A stretch of DNA of 64,000 nucleotides, taken from positions 1,488,001-1,552,000 of the forward strand of contig CP099514.1 in NCBI GenBank assembly GCA_025809375.1, read 5' to 3'. A model generated the notes under the pieces. It saw nothing but the letters and a program-made list of their open reading frames with translations, searched no databases and was not told the DNA's origin. This DNA comes from Bacillus zhangzhouensis. Its GTDB lineage: Bacteria > Bacillota > Bacilli > Bacillales > Bacillaceae. A program made the position numbers and the translations under genes. The number at the start of each line of letters is the position of its first letter. Position 1 is the first letter of the stretch. Positions 48,301 through 57,889 of the stretch are shown here, one piece after another.

Positions 48301-48450
48301 TGCGGAGACGGAAAAGTCATGGCCCCAGATGTAGAGGCTACACTGATCGATCTCTATCAAAACGAGAAACAATGCTCGAAGGAAACAGCTGAAAATTGGT
48401 TGACAGCCCTTGCAAATGACAATAGATATGTAAAAGATGTGTGGAGTTGA
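45307..48450 (+). CDS. cyp102A: Self-sufficient cytochrome P450 CYP102A
   Basis: A 1047-residue fusion of P450 and NADPH-P450 reductase, hydroxylating medium and long-chain fatty acids at subterminal positions. P450 domain: oxygen-activation motif AGHETTSG (about residue 265), ExxR in NEALRLWP, and heme Cys in [12 protein letters not shown] (about residue 400). A linker follows, then the FMN flavodoxin domain ([12 protein letters not shown]), the FAD domain (RYYSISSSP) and the NADPH domain ([17 protein letters not shown]). AAAGGGAG precedes the ATG. It resembles CYP102A2/A3; the subfamily number is not assignable by eye. Operon with fatR. Confidence 0.96.
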   Translation: MQQTSIIPKPKTYGPFKNIPHIKKGELSQTFWRLADELGPIFQFEFSNVTSIFVSSHELVKEVCDESRFDKYIGASLSKVRAFAGDGLFTSWTEEPNWRKAHQILMPAFSQQAMKGYHDMMLDIATQLVQKWQRTGRDEEIEVAEDMTKLTLDTIGLCGFDFRFNSFYKENQHPFIESMLKGLNEAMEQSSRLPIADKLMIKRRKEFDLHVDFMKQLVDDIIQERKKQDKTGDDLLSLMLHAEDPETGERLSDENIRYQIITFLIAGHETTSGLLSFAIYFLLKNPDKLKKAVQEADEVLQGGLPTFKQVQKLNYHRMVLNEALRLWPTAPAFSLYAKEDTVIGGQYPIQKNQSVSVLLPKLHRDPEVWGEDAEEFIPERFTHPEKIPQHAYKPFGNGQRACIGMQFALHEATMVLAMVLHNLELIDHTSYELDLKESLTIKPNDFKIKVRPRKQQFSMAPPKEEPKKSTKSSESKVASHGTPLLVLYGSNLGTAKQIANELAEDGKAKGFDVTTAPLDDYTRQLPDKGAVFIVTASYNGHPPDNAKQFVDWLTQDEEQDLSNVTFAVFGCGDRNWASTYQRIPRLIDEALERKGAKRVADLGEGDAGGDMDEDKEIFQKTVYEQLAKEFKLTFQEKGKEKPNLSVAYTNELVERPVAKIYDAFSAVVLKNEELQSETSTRQTRHIELKLPAGKAYKEGDHIGIVPKNSDALVQRVTHRFKLDPEQHIKLSSEKEASHLPLDQPIPIKELLASHVELQEPATRTQLRELAAHTVCPPHRVELEQMAGEAYQEAILKKRVTMLDLLDQYEACELPFVHFLALLPGLKPRYYSISSSPKVDEEKVSITVAVVKGKAWSGSGEYAGVASTYLCSLKEGEEVACFLHEAQAGFQLPPSSEVPMIMIGPGTGIAPFRGFVQAREVWQEEGKQLGEAHLYFGCRHPQEDDLYFDEMQLAAQKGVINIHRAYSRYDNQKVYVQHLLKEHSSMLIELLDQGAYLYVCGDGKVMAPDVEATLIDLYQNEKQCSKETAENWLTALANDNRYVKDVWS

Positions 48451-48462
48451 CAAATAGGGAGG

Positions 48463-48487
48463 ACCGCCAATTAGGCGGTTTTTTTCT
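48463..48487 (+). terminator. Terminator after cyp102A
   Basis: ACCGCC AATTA GGCGGT stem with seven Ts. Confidence 0.92.
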
Positions 48488-48648
48488 GTGAGGACAAGCT
48501 TTTTTGTATGAATCGATTTGATAGAATTCATTTTTTCTAGATTGAGCACCTCATCATTTTTTCTCATGTCATCCGCGAACCACTCATACATTAAAATGAC
48601 ACATTTCCCTTAATTTAAGGTCAAAATGGATGAGGAGGTCACGCGCTT

Positions 48649-49083
48649 TTGAAGATGAAAAGAGGCTGGATCGCTGCTGTCGCCTTATGTTTTGTGATAT
48701 GGATGGGCACGTTGTTAGCTGGATTTGGAGAGAAGCAGGCAGCAAAAGGGGCTGATCGATATGATCATGTCGTTCAATTTCCAATGGAAAGATACCCTGA
48801 AACAGGCAGGCATATTCAAAAAGCTATTCGAAAAGGGCATTCAGATGTGTGTACCATAGATCGAAATGGTGCAGATGCCCGCAGGCAAGAATCATTAAAA
48901 GGAATTCCGACAAAACCTGGCTTTGACCGAGATGAATGGCCGATGGCGGTTTGTCTTGAGGGAGGAAAAGGTGCAAGCGTTCAATATGTCAGTCCATCTG
49001 ATAATAGGGGAGCAGGCTCATGGGTCGGGCACCAAATCAGCAGGTTTCCTGATGGGAAAAGAATATTATTCATTGTGAAATAA
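48649..49083 (+). CDS. nucB: Secreted nuclease NucB-like
   Basis: A 144-residue small DNase of the NucB/DNase NucA-NucB family. An N-terminal signal peptide ([20 protein letters not shown]) is followed by the catalytic domain with [20 protein letters not shown], the [10 protein letters not shown] motif and [13 protein letters not shown]. Four cysteines or fewer remain, two in the family positions. In B. subtilis NucB is sporulation-specific, and in relatives it disperses biofilm DNA. TTG 48649 is preferred because GAGGAGGTC lies eight bases upstream; ATG 48655 is the alternative. Confidence 0.9.
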   Translation: MKMKRGWIAAVALCFVIWMGTLLAGFGEKQAAKGADRYDHVVQFPMERYPETGRHIQKAIRKGHSDVCTIDRNGADARRQESLKGIPTKPGFDRDEWPMAVCLEGGKGASVQYVSPSDNRGAGSWVGHQISRFPDGKRILFIVK

Positions 49084-49100
49084 ATCTGGAAATAGTCTCC

Positions 49101-49592
49101 TTTCAAAGAGTGGTTCTGCATTACTTAAAAGAATTTATAAAACAGCGTCATGATGAAATTGTGATTGACCGCATCTTTTAGTGGTATGATTTAATTTCCG
49201 GAACGTTTAATATTTCAATCCATGTGTCTATCCAGCAATATATGAAAAATACAACGAATAAGCTTGTGGTTCAAAAAGATATGATTTACGAATTGAGCTC
49301 ACTGGTGATTGTTTTAAAAAGCCAAAGTAGGTGACATTGACACAGCGAGAGCAAAGGTTATTTTAGAAAATACGTTAAAACAGTGCTCGCAAAAAGGCGT
49401 GCAGCATTTATGTATTGATTGATCGGGTGTTGTCATTATTGATACAATGGTGGCTCATCAAATCTTTGATCTTGTCACGTCACTTCGGTTAATTGGAGTA
49501 GAGACGACCATTGCAGGATTAGAGCAGAAATTGCTCAAACAGCAGTGCAGCTCGAGCTTCCTTTTAATCACGCGATGGACCTAATGACTTAA
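49101..49592 (+). pseudogene. RsbR-paralogue (STAS domain) pseudogene
   Basis: Fragments in several frames reproduce an RsbR-type stressosome protein: EFIKQRHDEIVIDRIF and the N-terminal globin-like part, then the STAS domain pieces VGDIDTARAKVILENTLKQC, GVVIIDTMVAHQIFDLVTSL and LELPFNHAMDLMT. At least four stops or shifts interrupt it (for instance TGA within the LCIDxSG motif), so it is dead. The gene's natural terminator is the one now split by the IS3 element. Confidence 0.8.
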
Positions 49593-49718
49593 TTTTTTCC
49601 AATATAAAAACCAGGCCGATGAAAGGGACTGACCCCATAAGATGAGCCAAATAAAAAACACCTTCAAGTTTGAAAACGGATCGTTGTGATCCGAAATAAA
49701 ACATGGAGGTGTTTTTTC

Positions 49719-50051
49719 ATGGGGACAAGAATAAGTTATCCGGTTGAAGTCAAACAGAAGGCTGTAGACATGAGGTTGGCAGGCGTATCTATGAAAGAGA
49801 TCATGGAGGAATTGAATATCAAGAATAAGACGCAGGTTCAGACATGGGTGAGGTGGCATAAGGCTGGGGATACACACCGGTTCGAACAGCCTGTTGGAAA
49901 ACAATATACCTATGGAAAGGGGCCCGAGTACTCTTCCGAATTAGAGAGACTACAGGCAGAAAATCGCTATCTGAGTCAACAGAATGAAGTTTTAAAAAAG
50001 TACAACGAATTGGAAAGGAAGTTGATAAGGAAACATCAATCAAACTGGTAG
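49719..50051 (+). CDS. IS3-family transposase OrfA
   Basis: A 110-residue DNA-binding subunit: a helix-turn-helix (YPVEVKQKAVDMRLAGVSMK) and a leucine-zipper-like C-terminus (LERLQAENRYLSQQNEVL). ATG 49719 follows GGAGGTG. Near its end the heptamer AAAAAAG (49994-50000) lies where a -1 shift would lead directly into orfB via VQRIGKEVDKETSIKLVEEL, producing the OrfAB transposase. Alone, OrfA usually regulates transposition. Confidence 0.93.
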   Translation: MGTRISYPVEVKQKAVDMRLAGVSMKEIMEELNIKNKTQVQTWVRWHKAGDTHRFEQPVGKQYTYGKGPEYSSELERLQAENRYLSQQNEVLKKYNELERKLIRKHQSNW

Positions 50052-50056
50052 AAGAA

Positions 50057-50827
50057 TTGTGCAAAACGATGACGGTACAGGACATTTGTGTCCATTTAGG
50101 CATCTCACGTAGTTCGTACTATAGATGGAAAAAGGATCGGACTCAGAATCATTCTAAAAGACAGCTAGAGAAACAAATCGGCACGTTGTGCCGAGAGCAC
50201 AAGTATCGATATGGATATCGAAAAATCACAGCCCTACTAAAAATGAGAATGCGTATTAACCATAAAACTGTTCAACGTATTATGCAGAAAAACCAGTGGC
50301 AGTGCCGGGTTAAAATGAAAAAGCGTAAGAAGAATGGGCAGCCCTATGCCGTGCCCGGTAATGTACTGGATCGAAACTTTCAGTCTGATCGCCCTCTTGA
50401 AAAACTAGTAACTGACATCACATATTTGCCTTATGGACAGAAACCATTGTACCTTTCCAGTATATTGGATTTATATAATGGAGAAGTGATTGCTTTTACG
50501 ATTGGTGATAAGCAGGACACAGACTTTATCTTAAACACACTTGATCAGCTCCCAGCACTGCCTGAGAACTGCGTGTTACATAGCGACCAAGGTTCTGTGT
50601 ATACATCTTACGAGTATCAGAAAGCTGTTCATATAAAAGGCATTACCATGAGCATGTCCCGTAAAGGGACACCCGCTGATAATGCCTCCATCGAATCGTT
50701 TCATTCCACGCTAAAGTCTGAAACGTTCTATCTTAACAGGATTGACCGAACTACAACTTCCATCGTAGAACGCACTGTCAAAGAATACATTTATTATTAT
50801 AACAGCATTCGTATTCAAACGAAATGA
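50057..50827 (+). CDS. IS3-family transposase OrfB
   Basis: A 256-residue DDE integrase domain. Catalytic residues: Asp in VTDITYLPYG, Asp in VLHSDQGSVY and Glu in ASIESFHSTLKSE, with normal spacing. It lies in the -1 frame relative to orfA and is probably made mainly as an OrfAB fusion; TTG 50057 is only the first possible internal start. The C-terminus is marginally shorter than in many IS150 relatives (stops at YYNSIRIQTK), so activity is likely but not certain. Confidence 0.92.
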   Translation: MCKTMTVQDICVHLGISRSSYYRWKKDRTQNHSKRQLEKQIGTLCREHKYRYGYRKITALLKMRMRINHKTVQRIMQKNQWQCRVKMKKRKKNGQPYAVPGNVLDRNFQSDRPLEKLVTDITYLPYGQKPLYLSSILDLYNGEVIAFTIGDKQDTDFILNTLDQLPALPENCVLHSDQGSVYTSYEYQKAVHIKGITMSMSRKGTPADNASIESFHSTLKSETFYLNRIDRTTTSIVERTVKEYIYYYNSIRIQTK

Positions 50828-50931
50828 AACAACCAATCACCGATAAACGATCGGCAATTGGCTGTATAAAGGTGTTTTGATCCCTGTCTCAAAAACGGGG
50901 GTCAGTCCCGATGAAAGGCCTGGTTTTTTAT

Positions 50932-51474
50932 TTAGATGACAGCATCAATTTGTGTGACTTTCCAATGTTTTTGTACTTTTTCGTACGTAACAGTTCGTTT
51001 TACTTTGCGTCCATCAAGTGTTGGGACAGTAAATTCATATGTGCGGACCGTTTGTTTCTTAGAAACAAGTTTAGGTGTGGCTTTTTCCCAATTGAGCATG
51101 TTGTCTCCGTCACCGACTGGAACAGCCATTTTACCTTTATGAACAATGAACTGATAATCTTTTAAACCATGTTTGATGGCATCTTTAGTGAAAACTTGAG
51201 ATAGGTAGCTGTTTAATTTTTTCTTTGTATCAAATGTTTTAGAAAGATAGTTGTAAGTCATATCTTTATAAGTAAATGATTTTAATTTGTCATTAGAATG
51301 TTCTTTAATTTTGTAGCCTGACATTGCACTCCAAAAATGTTCTCTTGCATCAAGGGCAATATGTAACGCTTCTTTATTTGTCAAAGCAGATGATTTTTCG
51401 GAAGCGGCCAATGTTGTCGTTTGTAATGAGATCATAAGCATAATAGCAGTTAATAAAACAAATAATTTTTTCAA
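50932..51474 (-). CDS. iseA: DL-endopeptidase inhibitor IseA
   Basis: A 180-residue secreted protein: signal peptide MKKLFVLLTAIMLMISLQTT with cleavage after TLAA, then the IseA (YoeB) domain. In B. subtilis IseA binds and inhibits NlpC/P60 D,L-endopeptidases such as LytE and CwlO-type enzymes at the wall, slowing autolysis. The TTG start at 51474 follows AAAGGAGGCAATTGCC. A WalR box upstream fits known WalRK repression. In B. subtilis yoeB lies elsewhere. The IS3 element now abuts its 3' end. Confidence 0.93.
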   Translation of the reverse strand: MKKLFVLLTAIMLMISLQTTTLAASEKSSALTNKEALHIALDAREHFWSAMSGYKIKEHSNDKLKSFTYKDMTYNYLSKTFDTKKKLNSYLSQVFTKDAIKHGLKDYQFIVHKGKMAVPVGDGDNMLNWEKATPKLVSKKQTVRTYEFTVPTLDGRKVKRTVTYEKVQKHWKVTQIDAVI

Positions 51475-51528
51475 GGCAATTGCCTCCTTTTCTCAATGAA
51501 AACTTCTTATGTTACAAATGTTACAACA

Positions 51529-51545
51529 ATTACATTGATATTACA
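51529..51545 (-). promoter_or_regulatory. WalR box upstream of iseA
   Basis: On the minus strand TGTAATATCAATGTAAT is two TGTAAT hexamers spaced by five bases, the exact WalR pattern TGTWAH-N5-TGTWAH. Two further TGTAAC hexamers at 9-base steps follow downstream. Confidence 0.8.
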
Positions 51546-51769
51546 AGTATTAAATCTAAATGTTTTTTTATTTCTTTTGTTTCTAATAATATAACGTTTG
51601 AGGGAGACAAAAAGTTTTCATTTTTTTATTTTTCTTCTTAATGATTATTTAACCGTTCTAAAGAAGAACCAAACGTCTTTTAGAAAAATTTCTATTTAGA
51701 CGTTTCACACTCTTTTATATTTATGACATATGCTGTCGTGATGAATGTCTAAAAAAAGGGGTGTTTCGC

Positions 51770-52216
51770 ATGTATCATCCGTATGAAGGGATGGGGAATG
51801 GTTACTCGTATGATAGGCAGATGCAGGGCGGGGCATCGATTCTTATTCCTCAAATTGGAGGATTTCCTGGGTTTCCAACCGGAGGAGGTAGTTGGCCCGG
51901 GCAAGGTTCAGGTGGACAATCGGCACCGCCAGCACCACCGCAGCATATTATCTCGCAGTATCAGCAAGTACTCTCTCAGCCTCAAAGTATGCAGTCATTT
52001 ATTTCTGGGCAAGGTGCAGGAGGAGGCCATCAAGCTGTACAATTTGCAGTAGGATGTAATAGAAGATGGACGATTGTGCTTTTGAGAAACGGCCAAATAT
52101 TTTTAATGTTCGTTCTTTCCTCACAGCCTTTTGGCAGAACAACTGGCTTTATATGGCCAAACTTTACATTTGGCTCCTTCCCAAGTTCAAGCATTCTTGC
52201 ATATTCTTGTGCATAG
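51770..52216 (+). CDS. Gly/Pro/Gln-rich protein of unknown function
   Basis: A 148-residue protein starting MYHPYEGMGNGYSYDRQMQG, with a Gly/Ser/Pro-rich middle (GGSWPGQGSGGQSAPPAPP), a Gln-rich segment and a hydrophobic aromatic C-terminal part (RRWTIVLLRNGQIFLMFVLS). The ATG at 51770 follows AAAGGGGTG at seven bases. I do not recognise it. The composition suggests a spore surface protein; the compact C-terminal part may be the conserved domain. It shares a bidirectional terminator with lexA. Confidence 0.6.
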   Translation: MYHPYEGMGNGYSYDRQMQGGASILIPQIGGFPGFPTGGGSWPGQGSGGQSAPPAPPQHIISQYQQVLSQPQSMQSFISGQGAGGGHQAVQFAVGCNRRWTIVLLRNGQIFLMFVLSSQPFGRTTGFIWPNFTFGSFPSSSILAYSCA

Positions 52217-52217
52217 A

Positions 52218-52264
52218 AAAAAGCCGGTTCTCATCAGAAGTGATGAAATACCGGCTTTTTTTTA
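52218..52264. terminator. Bidirectional terminator before lexA
   Basis: AAAAAGCCGGT / ACCGGCTTTTTTTT stem around an internal ATCA-TGAT hairpin, between convergent genes. Confidence 0.92.
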
Positions 52265-52882
52265 ATGAATATTTCGAAATACGCCAATCACTTTACCTAG
52301 TATACTCACATTCTGTAAAATAATCGGTTCCATTGATGGGTTCTCTGGCTGTAATCTAAAGTGTGTATCTTCTTTATAAAAACGTTTCACTGTTGCTTCA
52401 TCTTCCTCTGTCATGGCGACCACAATATCTCCATTGTTAGCGGTGCTTTGCTGACGCACAATGACATAGTCCTTGTCCAAAATTCCTGCATCAATCATAC
52501 TCTCTCCCATAATTTCAAGCATAAACACTTGTTCATCTGGTGCTGCAAAAGTCTCTGGAAGAGGGAAGTATTCTTCTACATTCTCAACAGCTGTGATAGG
52601 AAGGCCGGCCGTTACTTTTCCGATGACTGGAACGTTCATGACAGCACTTTTTGGAATGTTCATTTCTTCTTCATCTAGTACTTCGATCGCTCTAGGTTTC
52701 GTTGGGTCTCTTCTAATTAAACCTTTCGTTTCTAGTCTAGCTAAATGTCCATGGACCGTTGAGCTGGATGCTAGACCGACAGCTTCGCCAATTTCACGAA
52801 CGGATGGGGGATAACCCTTGCTTTTTACTTCTTCTTTTATGAATTTCAGGATATCGAGTTGTCTTTTTGATAGCTTCGTCAT
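52262..52882 (-). CDS. lexA: SOS repressor LexA (DinR)
   Basis: A 206-residue LexA. The N-terminal winged helix ([20 protein letters not shown]; recognition helix around [15 protein letters not shown]) binds SOS boxes. The C-terminal protease has the Ala-Gly self-cleavage site in KVTAGLPIT, the catalytic Ser in MGESMIDAG and Lys in EATVKRFY. The ATG at 52882 is preferred over GTG 52891 because GAGGTG then is the ribosome-binding site. It is divergent from yneA with SOS boxes between. Confidence 0.98.
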   Translation of the reverse strand: MTKLSKRQLDILKFIKEEVKSKGYPPSVREIGEAVGLASSSTVHGHLARLETKGLIRRDPTKPRAIEVLDEEEMNIPKSAVMNVPVIGKVTAGLPITAVENVEEYFPLPETFAAPDEQVFMLEIMGESMIDAGILDKDYVIVRQQSTANNGDIVVAMTEEDEATVKRFYKEDTHFRLQPENPSMEPIILQNVSILGKVIGVFRNIH

Positions 52883-52940
52883 CTTTTGCACCTCAAAACG
52901 TCAATTTTAAAGAAATTATAGCATGTTTTTCCTAACAGTA

Positions 52941-53023
52941 CAAACATAGGTTCGAAAAAAACGTTTGACAGAAACATTTGTTCGTATTTATAATGAGTGA
53001 CAGAAAGAACGAACACACATTCT
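52941..53023. promoter_or_regulatory. LexA boxes and yneA promoter
   Basis: Perfect -35 TTGACA (52965), 18-base spacer, TATAAT (52989) for yneA. GAAACATTTGTTCG (52971-52984) is a consensus LexA box within the spacer. CAAACATAGGTTCG (52941-52954) is a second box towards lexA. CGAACACACATTCT (53010-53023) is a weaker third box. Together they control lexA and yneA-yneB. Confidence 0.9.
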
Positions 53024-53041
53024 ATTAGGAGAGATGATATT

Positions 53042-54018
<977 letters not shown>

Positions 54019-54087
54019 AGCGTGATTTGTTGTCAAAATGATTGATATTTAGTAGTATGTAGAGAAAATGCTTTAAAGGAGTTTGTC

Positions 54088-54318
54088 ATGATTTCTAAAG
54101 AACAGCTTGCAAGAATAAATGAGCTTTCAAAAAAGTCGAAAGAGACCGGTTTATCAGACGTTGAAAAAACAGAACAAAAGCAGTTGAGAGAAGAGTACTT
54201 GAAAGCTTTTCGTTCTTCTATGAAAAATACACTTAAAACCGTCAAAATCGTTGACCCTGAAGGAAACGATGTCACACCAGAAAAATTAAAAAGAGAAAAA
54301 GATCAGAACCTTCATTAA
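54088..54318 (+). CDS. ynzC: DUF896 protein YnzC
   Basis: A 76-residue DUF896 protein: an N-terminal helical hairpin (MISKEQLARINELSKKSKET) and a disordered C-terminus with TVKIVDPEGNDVTP. Third gene of the yneA operon; function unknown. AAAGGAGTTTGTC precedes the ATG. A weak hairpin with a T-run (54336-54371) follows. Confidence 0.94.
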   Translation: MISKEQLARINELSKKSKETGLSDVEKTEQKQLREEYLKAFRSSMKNTLKTVKIVDPEGNDVTPEKLKREKDQNLH

Positions 54319-54443
54319 GACTGTGATTTCTTGAATTTTGAAAAGATGGGAAGAATATTCTCGTCTTTTTTCATATTTGCATAACTTTTTAGGTGATCGA
54401 TAAACTAAATGTGACAAAATCCTTCTTTTTCAGCGTGAAATAG

Positions 54444-54472
54444 TTGTGAAAAAAGGACAGTAGATTTATGAT
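54444..54472 (+). promoter_or_regulatory. tkt promoter
   Basis: TTGTGA (54444), 17 bases, TATGAT (54467), 34 bases before the transketolase start: a good SigA promoter. Confidence 0.7.
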
Positions 54473-54505
54473 AATGGTGTACACAAGATACGGAAGGGGA
54501 TTTAT

Positions 54506-56509
54506 ATGGAAACGATTGAATTGAAATCTATTGCAACAATACGTACTCTCTCCATAGACGCAATTGAAAAAGCGAATTCCGGCCACCCAGGAATGCCGAT
54601 GGGTGCAGCACCAATGGCGTACGCTTTATGGACGAATCACTTAAACGTAAGTCCGCAAAATCCAAATTGGTTTAACAGAGACCGCTTTGTTTTATCTGCG
54701 GGACATGGTTCTATGCTTCTATACAGCATGCTTCATTTAAGCGGATACAATCTGAGCATCGAAGATTTAAAACAATTCCGCCAATGGGGCAGCAAAACAC
54801 CTGGACATCCTGAATTTGGACACACAGAAGGCGTAGATGCCACAACAGGTCCTTTAGGCCAGGGAATTGCTATGGCAGTAGGAATGGCACTTGCAGAAAG
54901 ACATCTTGCCGAAACGTATAACAAAGACAACTTTCATGTTGTAGATCACTATACATACAGCATTTGCGGAGATGGAGACTTAATGGAGGGAATTTCCTCT
55001 GAAGCTGCTTCACTTGCTGGTCATTTAGGCTTAGGACGTTTAATCGTTCTTTACGATTCAAATGACATTTCTTTAGATGGCGACCTAGATCGTTCATTCT
55101 CTGAAAATGTAAAGAATCGCTTTGAAGCGATGAACTGGGAAGTTCTTTACGTGAAAGACGGCAACAACATCGAAGAAGTAACAGCTGCTATTGAAAAAGC
55201 GAAACAAAGCACAGACAGACCTACATTAATTGAAGTGAAAACAACAATCGGTTTCGGATCTCCAAACCGTGCGGGAACGTCTGGTGTTCATGGTTCACCG
55301 CTTGGCAGCGAGGAAGCAAAGCTGACGAAGGAAGCTTACTCTTGGACGTTTGAAGAAGATTTCCATGTACCTTCTGAAGTGTACGATCATTTCAAAGAAG
55401 TTGTAAAAGACGCTGGACAGAAAAAAGAAGCTGCTTGGAATGAGCTGTTTGCGCAATACGAAAAAGAATATCCAGAGCTGGCAGCACAGCTGAAGCTTGC
55501 AATTGAAGGAAAGCTTCCTGAAAATTGGGATCAAGAAATTCCTGTTTATGAAGCGGGTTCAAGCCTTGCCTCCCGCGCATCTTCTGGCGAAGTGTTAAAT
55601 GGCATTGCGAAGCAAGTACCTTTCTTTATTGGCGGCTCTGCTGACCTTGCTGGATCAAATAAAACAACGATTAAAAACACGTCTGATTTCGGGAAAAATA
55701 ATTATGCCGGCAAAAACATTTGGTTCGGTGTCAGAGAATTTGCAATGGGTGCGGCGCTTAATGGTATGGCACTTCACGGCGGTCTCCGTGTCTTCGGCGG
55801 AACGTTCTTTGTTTTCTCAGATTATTTAAGACCAGCGATTCGTCTTGCTGCCTTAATGGGACTTCCAGTCACTTACGTCTTTACTCATGATAGTATCGCT
55901 GTTGGTGAAGATGGTCCGACGCATGAGCCGGTTGAACAGCTCGCTTCACTTCGTGCGATGCCTAACCTTTCCGTTATCCGCCCAGCAGATGGAAATGAAA
56001 CAGCTGCAGCGTGGAAATTAGCTGTATCTTCAACGGATAAACCGACTGCACTAGTTCTTACTCGTCAAAATCTTCCAACGATTGACCAAGCACCAGAGAA
56101 GGCATATGAGGGAGTAGAAAAGGGTGGATACGTTGTGGTTGAAGCAGCTGATGCACAGCCAGAAGCACTTCTACTCGCTTCAGGATCTGAGGTTGGTTTA
56201 GCCATTGAAGCGCAAAAGGCACTTGAGAAAGAAGGCATCCGCGCATCTGTTGTCAGCCTTCCTGCGTGGGATCGCTTTGATCAGCAGTCAGACGAATACA
56301 AAGAATCCGTTCTTCCTAAAGCAGTACGTGCACGTATTGCGATTGAAATGGGTGCTTCACTTGGCTGGGAGCGTTACACTGGCCTTGATGGTGACGTGAT
56401 TGCAATTGATAAATTTGGCGCTTCTGCACCAGGTGAAACCATTATCGAGAAATACGGATTTACTGTCAGCAATGTAGTCAGCCGTGTGAAAGCGAAGCTG
56501 AATAAATAA
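54506..56509 (+). CDS. tkt: Transketolase
   Basis: A 667-residue thiamine-diphosphate enzyme of the pentose phosphate pathway. The TPP motif [20 protein letters not shown] starts near residue 154 and ends in DSND. Substrate His residues are in SGHPGMPMG and [10 protein letters not shown]; the [19 protein letters not shown] segment holds the catalytic Glu. AAGGGGATTTAT precedes the ATG. It is monocistronic and ends with a strong terminator. Confidence 0.98.
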   Translation: METIELKSIATIRTLSIDAIEKANSGHPGMPMGAAPMAYALWTNHLNVSPQNPNWFNRDRFVLSAGHGSMLLYSMLHLSGYNLSIEDLKQFRQWGSKTPGHPEFGHTEGVDATTGPLGQGIAMAVGMALAERHLAETYNKDNFHVVDHYTYSICGDGDLMEGISSEAASLAGHLGLGRLIVLYDSNDISLDGDLDRSFSENVKNRFEAMNWEVLYVKDGNNIEEVTAAIEKAKQSTDRPTLIEVKTTIGFGSPNRAGTSGVHGSPLGSEEAKLTKEAYSWTFEEDFHVPSEVYDHFKEVVKDAGQKKEAAWNELFAQYEKEYPELAAQLKLAIEGKLPENWDQEIPVYEAGSSLASRASSGEVLNGIAKQVPFFIGGSADLAGSNKTTIKNTSDFGKNNYAGKNIWFGVREFAMGAALNGMALHGGLRVFGGTFFVFSDYLRPAIRLAALMGLPVTYVFTHDSIAVGEDGPTHEPVEQLASLRAMPNLSVIRPADGNETAAAWKLAVSSTDKPTALVLTRQNLPTIDQAPEKAYEGVEKGGYVVVEAADAQPEALLLASGSEVGLAIEAQKALEKEGIRASVVSLPAWDRFDQQSDEYKESVLPKAVRARIAIEMGASLGWERYTGLDGDVIAIDKFGASAPGETIIEKYGFTVSNVVSRVKAKLNK

Positions 56510-56542
56510 ACGATCCCTAAGCATCATGCTTTTTTGCTAACT

Positions 56543-56580
56543 GTTTGCAGAGCATTTTCATCGCTCTGCAAACTTTTTTC
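56543..56580 (+). terminator. Terminator after tkt
   Basis: GTTTGCAGAGC / GCTCTGCAAAC perfect 11-base stem with TTTTTT. Confidence 0.95.
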
Positions 56581-56593
56581 TTTTTTCTTGTTT

Positions 56594-56686
56594 TTTTGAC
56601 AAAACTAGTTTCTTCTTGCTTCATATATAGACAATTCTTTCTTTCACATTTTTGTATAATACAAGCAATAAACGAGATTGACGAAA
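56594..56686 (+). promoter_or_regulatory. sirA promoter region with Spo0A-like boxes
   Basis: TTGTATAAT (56652-56660) is a -10. TTGACGAA (56679-56686) and TTTTGACAAAA (about 56593-56603) resemble 0A boxes (TTTGTCGAA and variants). sirA is a Spo0A target in B. subtilis. Confidence 0.5.
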
Positions 56687-56706
56687 TGTGAAAGGAAGGG
56701 ATAGAC

Positions 56707-57153
56707 ATGGAACGCCATTATTATATTTATTGGATTGAGGATGAATTTGCGCATCACTATTTTGGCAGAGAATCGATTTTGTTTCATTTGTTTGAGTCGT
56801 TACACTGGACAAACCGCACTGACGATGAGTTAGTTATGCTTGTGAAGCAAGTGGATTATGTGACGAAACGAATCCCTGCTTTTCATATGCACCAGCGTCT
56901 AATGAATAACTTAGCGAACATACATTATACACAAATAGGCTCGATTTACAGTGCCTCCTTACCAGATGGAAAAGGAACTGCAGCATTTATTATAAAAGAC
57001 CGGTATATTCAAATGTCTGCCACTGGGAGTTATGAGGCAGAAGCGGTGTTTTTTGAAGTGCTGAGAAAAATTAGCCCTTGTTTTCTTGCGATGGACTTTA
57101 GTTCAAAGAAACACGGGTGGCTTAATCCAGTAAAAGTGAGGAATTTTGTTTAA
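56707..57153 (+). CDS. sirA: Sporulation inhibitor of replication SirA
   Basis: A 148-residue protein, the same length as B. subtilis SirA (YneE), beginning MERHYYIYWIEDEFAHHYFG. SirA is made under Spo0A control and binds domain I of DnaA to block new rounds of replication at sporulation onset. GAAAGGAAGGG precedes the ATG. It lies between tkt and yneF, as in B. subtilis. Confidence 0.95.
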   Translation: MERHYYIYWIEDEFAHHYFGRESILFHLFESLHWTNRTDDELVMLVKQVDYVTKRIPAFHMHQRLMNNLANIHYTQIGSIYSASLPDGKGTAAFIIKDRYIQMSATGSYEAEAVFFEVLRKISPCFLAMDFSSKKHGWLNPVKVRNFV

Positions 57154-57237
57154 AAAAATAAAAATGAACGTGAAATGTTGTATAATAGCCTTTTGTTTAG
57201 TACACTTTATACGAGACAACATGAAGGAGGAAGAATT

Positions 57238-57456
57238 ATGGATTTATGGGTTGTCATCCTTGTAGGCATTGTTGCGCTGCTTGCAGGAGTTGCACTCGGA
57301 TTCTTTATTGCTCGTAAGTATATGATGAGCTATTTGAAAAAGAATCCACCGATTAATGAACAAATGCTTCGAATGATGATGATGCAAATGGGCATGAAAC
57401 CGTCCCAGAAGAAAATCAATCAAATGATGAAAGCCATGAACAACCAAGCGAAATAA
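57238..57456 (+). CDS. yneF: UPF0154 membrane protein YneF
   Basis: A 72-residue protein with one N-terminal helix ([20 protein letters not shown]) and a basic, Met-rich cytoplasmic tail ([17 protein letters not shown]). Function unknown, highly conserved in Firmicutes. ATG 57238 follows GAAGGAGGAAG; the frame extends to 57175 but lacks a ribosome-binding site there. Confidence 0.95.
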   Translation: MDLWVVILVGIVALLAGVALGFFIARKYMMSYLKKNPPINEQMLRMMMMQMGMKPSQKKINQMMKAMNNQAK

Positions 57457-57715
57457 TACGTACGATATTAGATCATATATGGAACATGGTTATAAAGGAT
57501 GGACAAGCGTTGTCCTTTCTTTATTCAATTCACCTTCATCAGACGCTTAAAACCACTGTACTTGCATGAATGAAGCAGGGAAGGTGGTTTTTATTATGGC
57601 GTCAAGTAGCATGTTAAAAAACAAAAACCCCTGTGCCAGAGGTTTTTGTTTCGTTTATGGTACACATATCAACTGTTCTAAAAAGGGTGCGGCATGATTG
57701 AATCATGAAGTATCA
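57457..57715. terminator. Terminator region yneF/ynzD
   Basis: Three hairpins lie between the convergent genes: GGACAA GCG TTGTCC with Ts (57501-57522) for yneF; AAAACCAC / GTGGTTTT (57549-57594) around a 30-base interior; and ACAAAAACC / AGGTTTTTGT (57621-57650) for ynzD on the minus strand. No gene is seen. Confidence 0.7.
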
Positions 57716-57889
57716 TTAGTTGGCTGAGTTTGAGTGTAAGTGTCGTTGATATTGTAAGAGGAGATGATCTAGCTGCTGGCTATGTTCGATGGTCACTGTT
57801 GATGTCATCCCATTATGCAGGACAACTTTCAACAGCTCTTCTCTTTTTTCTTCGATTTGAGTTAATAATGATGTTTTTACCAAAGTCAT
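57716..57889 (-). CDS. ynzD: Spo0E-like phosphatase YnzD
   Basis: A 57-residue helical hairpin protein (LLTQIEEKREELLKVV then SQQLDHLLLQYQRH). The SxxLD motif, here SQQLD, is the signature of Spo0E-type Spo0A-P phosphatases; YnzD, with Spo0E and YisI, restrains sporulation in B. subtilis. ATG 57889 gives the B. subtilis length; TTG 57883 has better spacing to AAAGGA, and ATG 57904 is also in frame. It is on the opposite strand to its neighbours. Confidence 0.85.
   Translation of the reverse strand: MTLVKTSLLTQIEEKREELLKVVLHNGMTSTVTIEHSQQLDHLLLQYQRHLHSNSAN

Larger units (their letters stand above)
49625..50909 (+). mobile_element. IS3-family (IS150-group) insertion sequence
   Basis: A 1285-bp element bounded by GGGACTGACCCC and GGGGGTCAGTCCC inverted ends, which resemble the IS150-group ends. 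It is flanked by the 7-base direct repeat GATGAAA at 49618-49624 and 50910-50916; if the true ends are one base shorter the repeat is 9 bases. It carries orfA and orfB with a frameshift site. The leader contains a hairpin around AACGGATCGTTGTGATCCG. Both frames look intact, so it may be active. A deleted relative is at 10309-10591. Confidence 0.92.
49604..50931. terminator. Bidirectional terminator interrupted by IS
   Basis: Left arm ATAAAAACCAGGCC (49604-49617) and right arm GGCCTGGTTTTTTAT (50917-50931) are complementary; the loop GATGAAA is present on both sides of the IS. It lies between the rsbR remnant (+) and iseA (-). Before insertion it was an ordinary two-way terminator. Confidence 0.9.
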
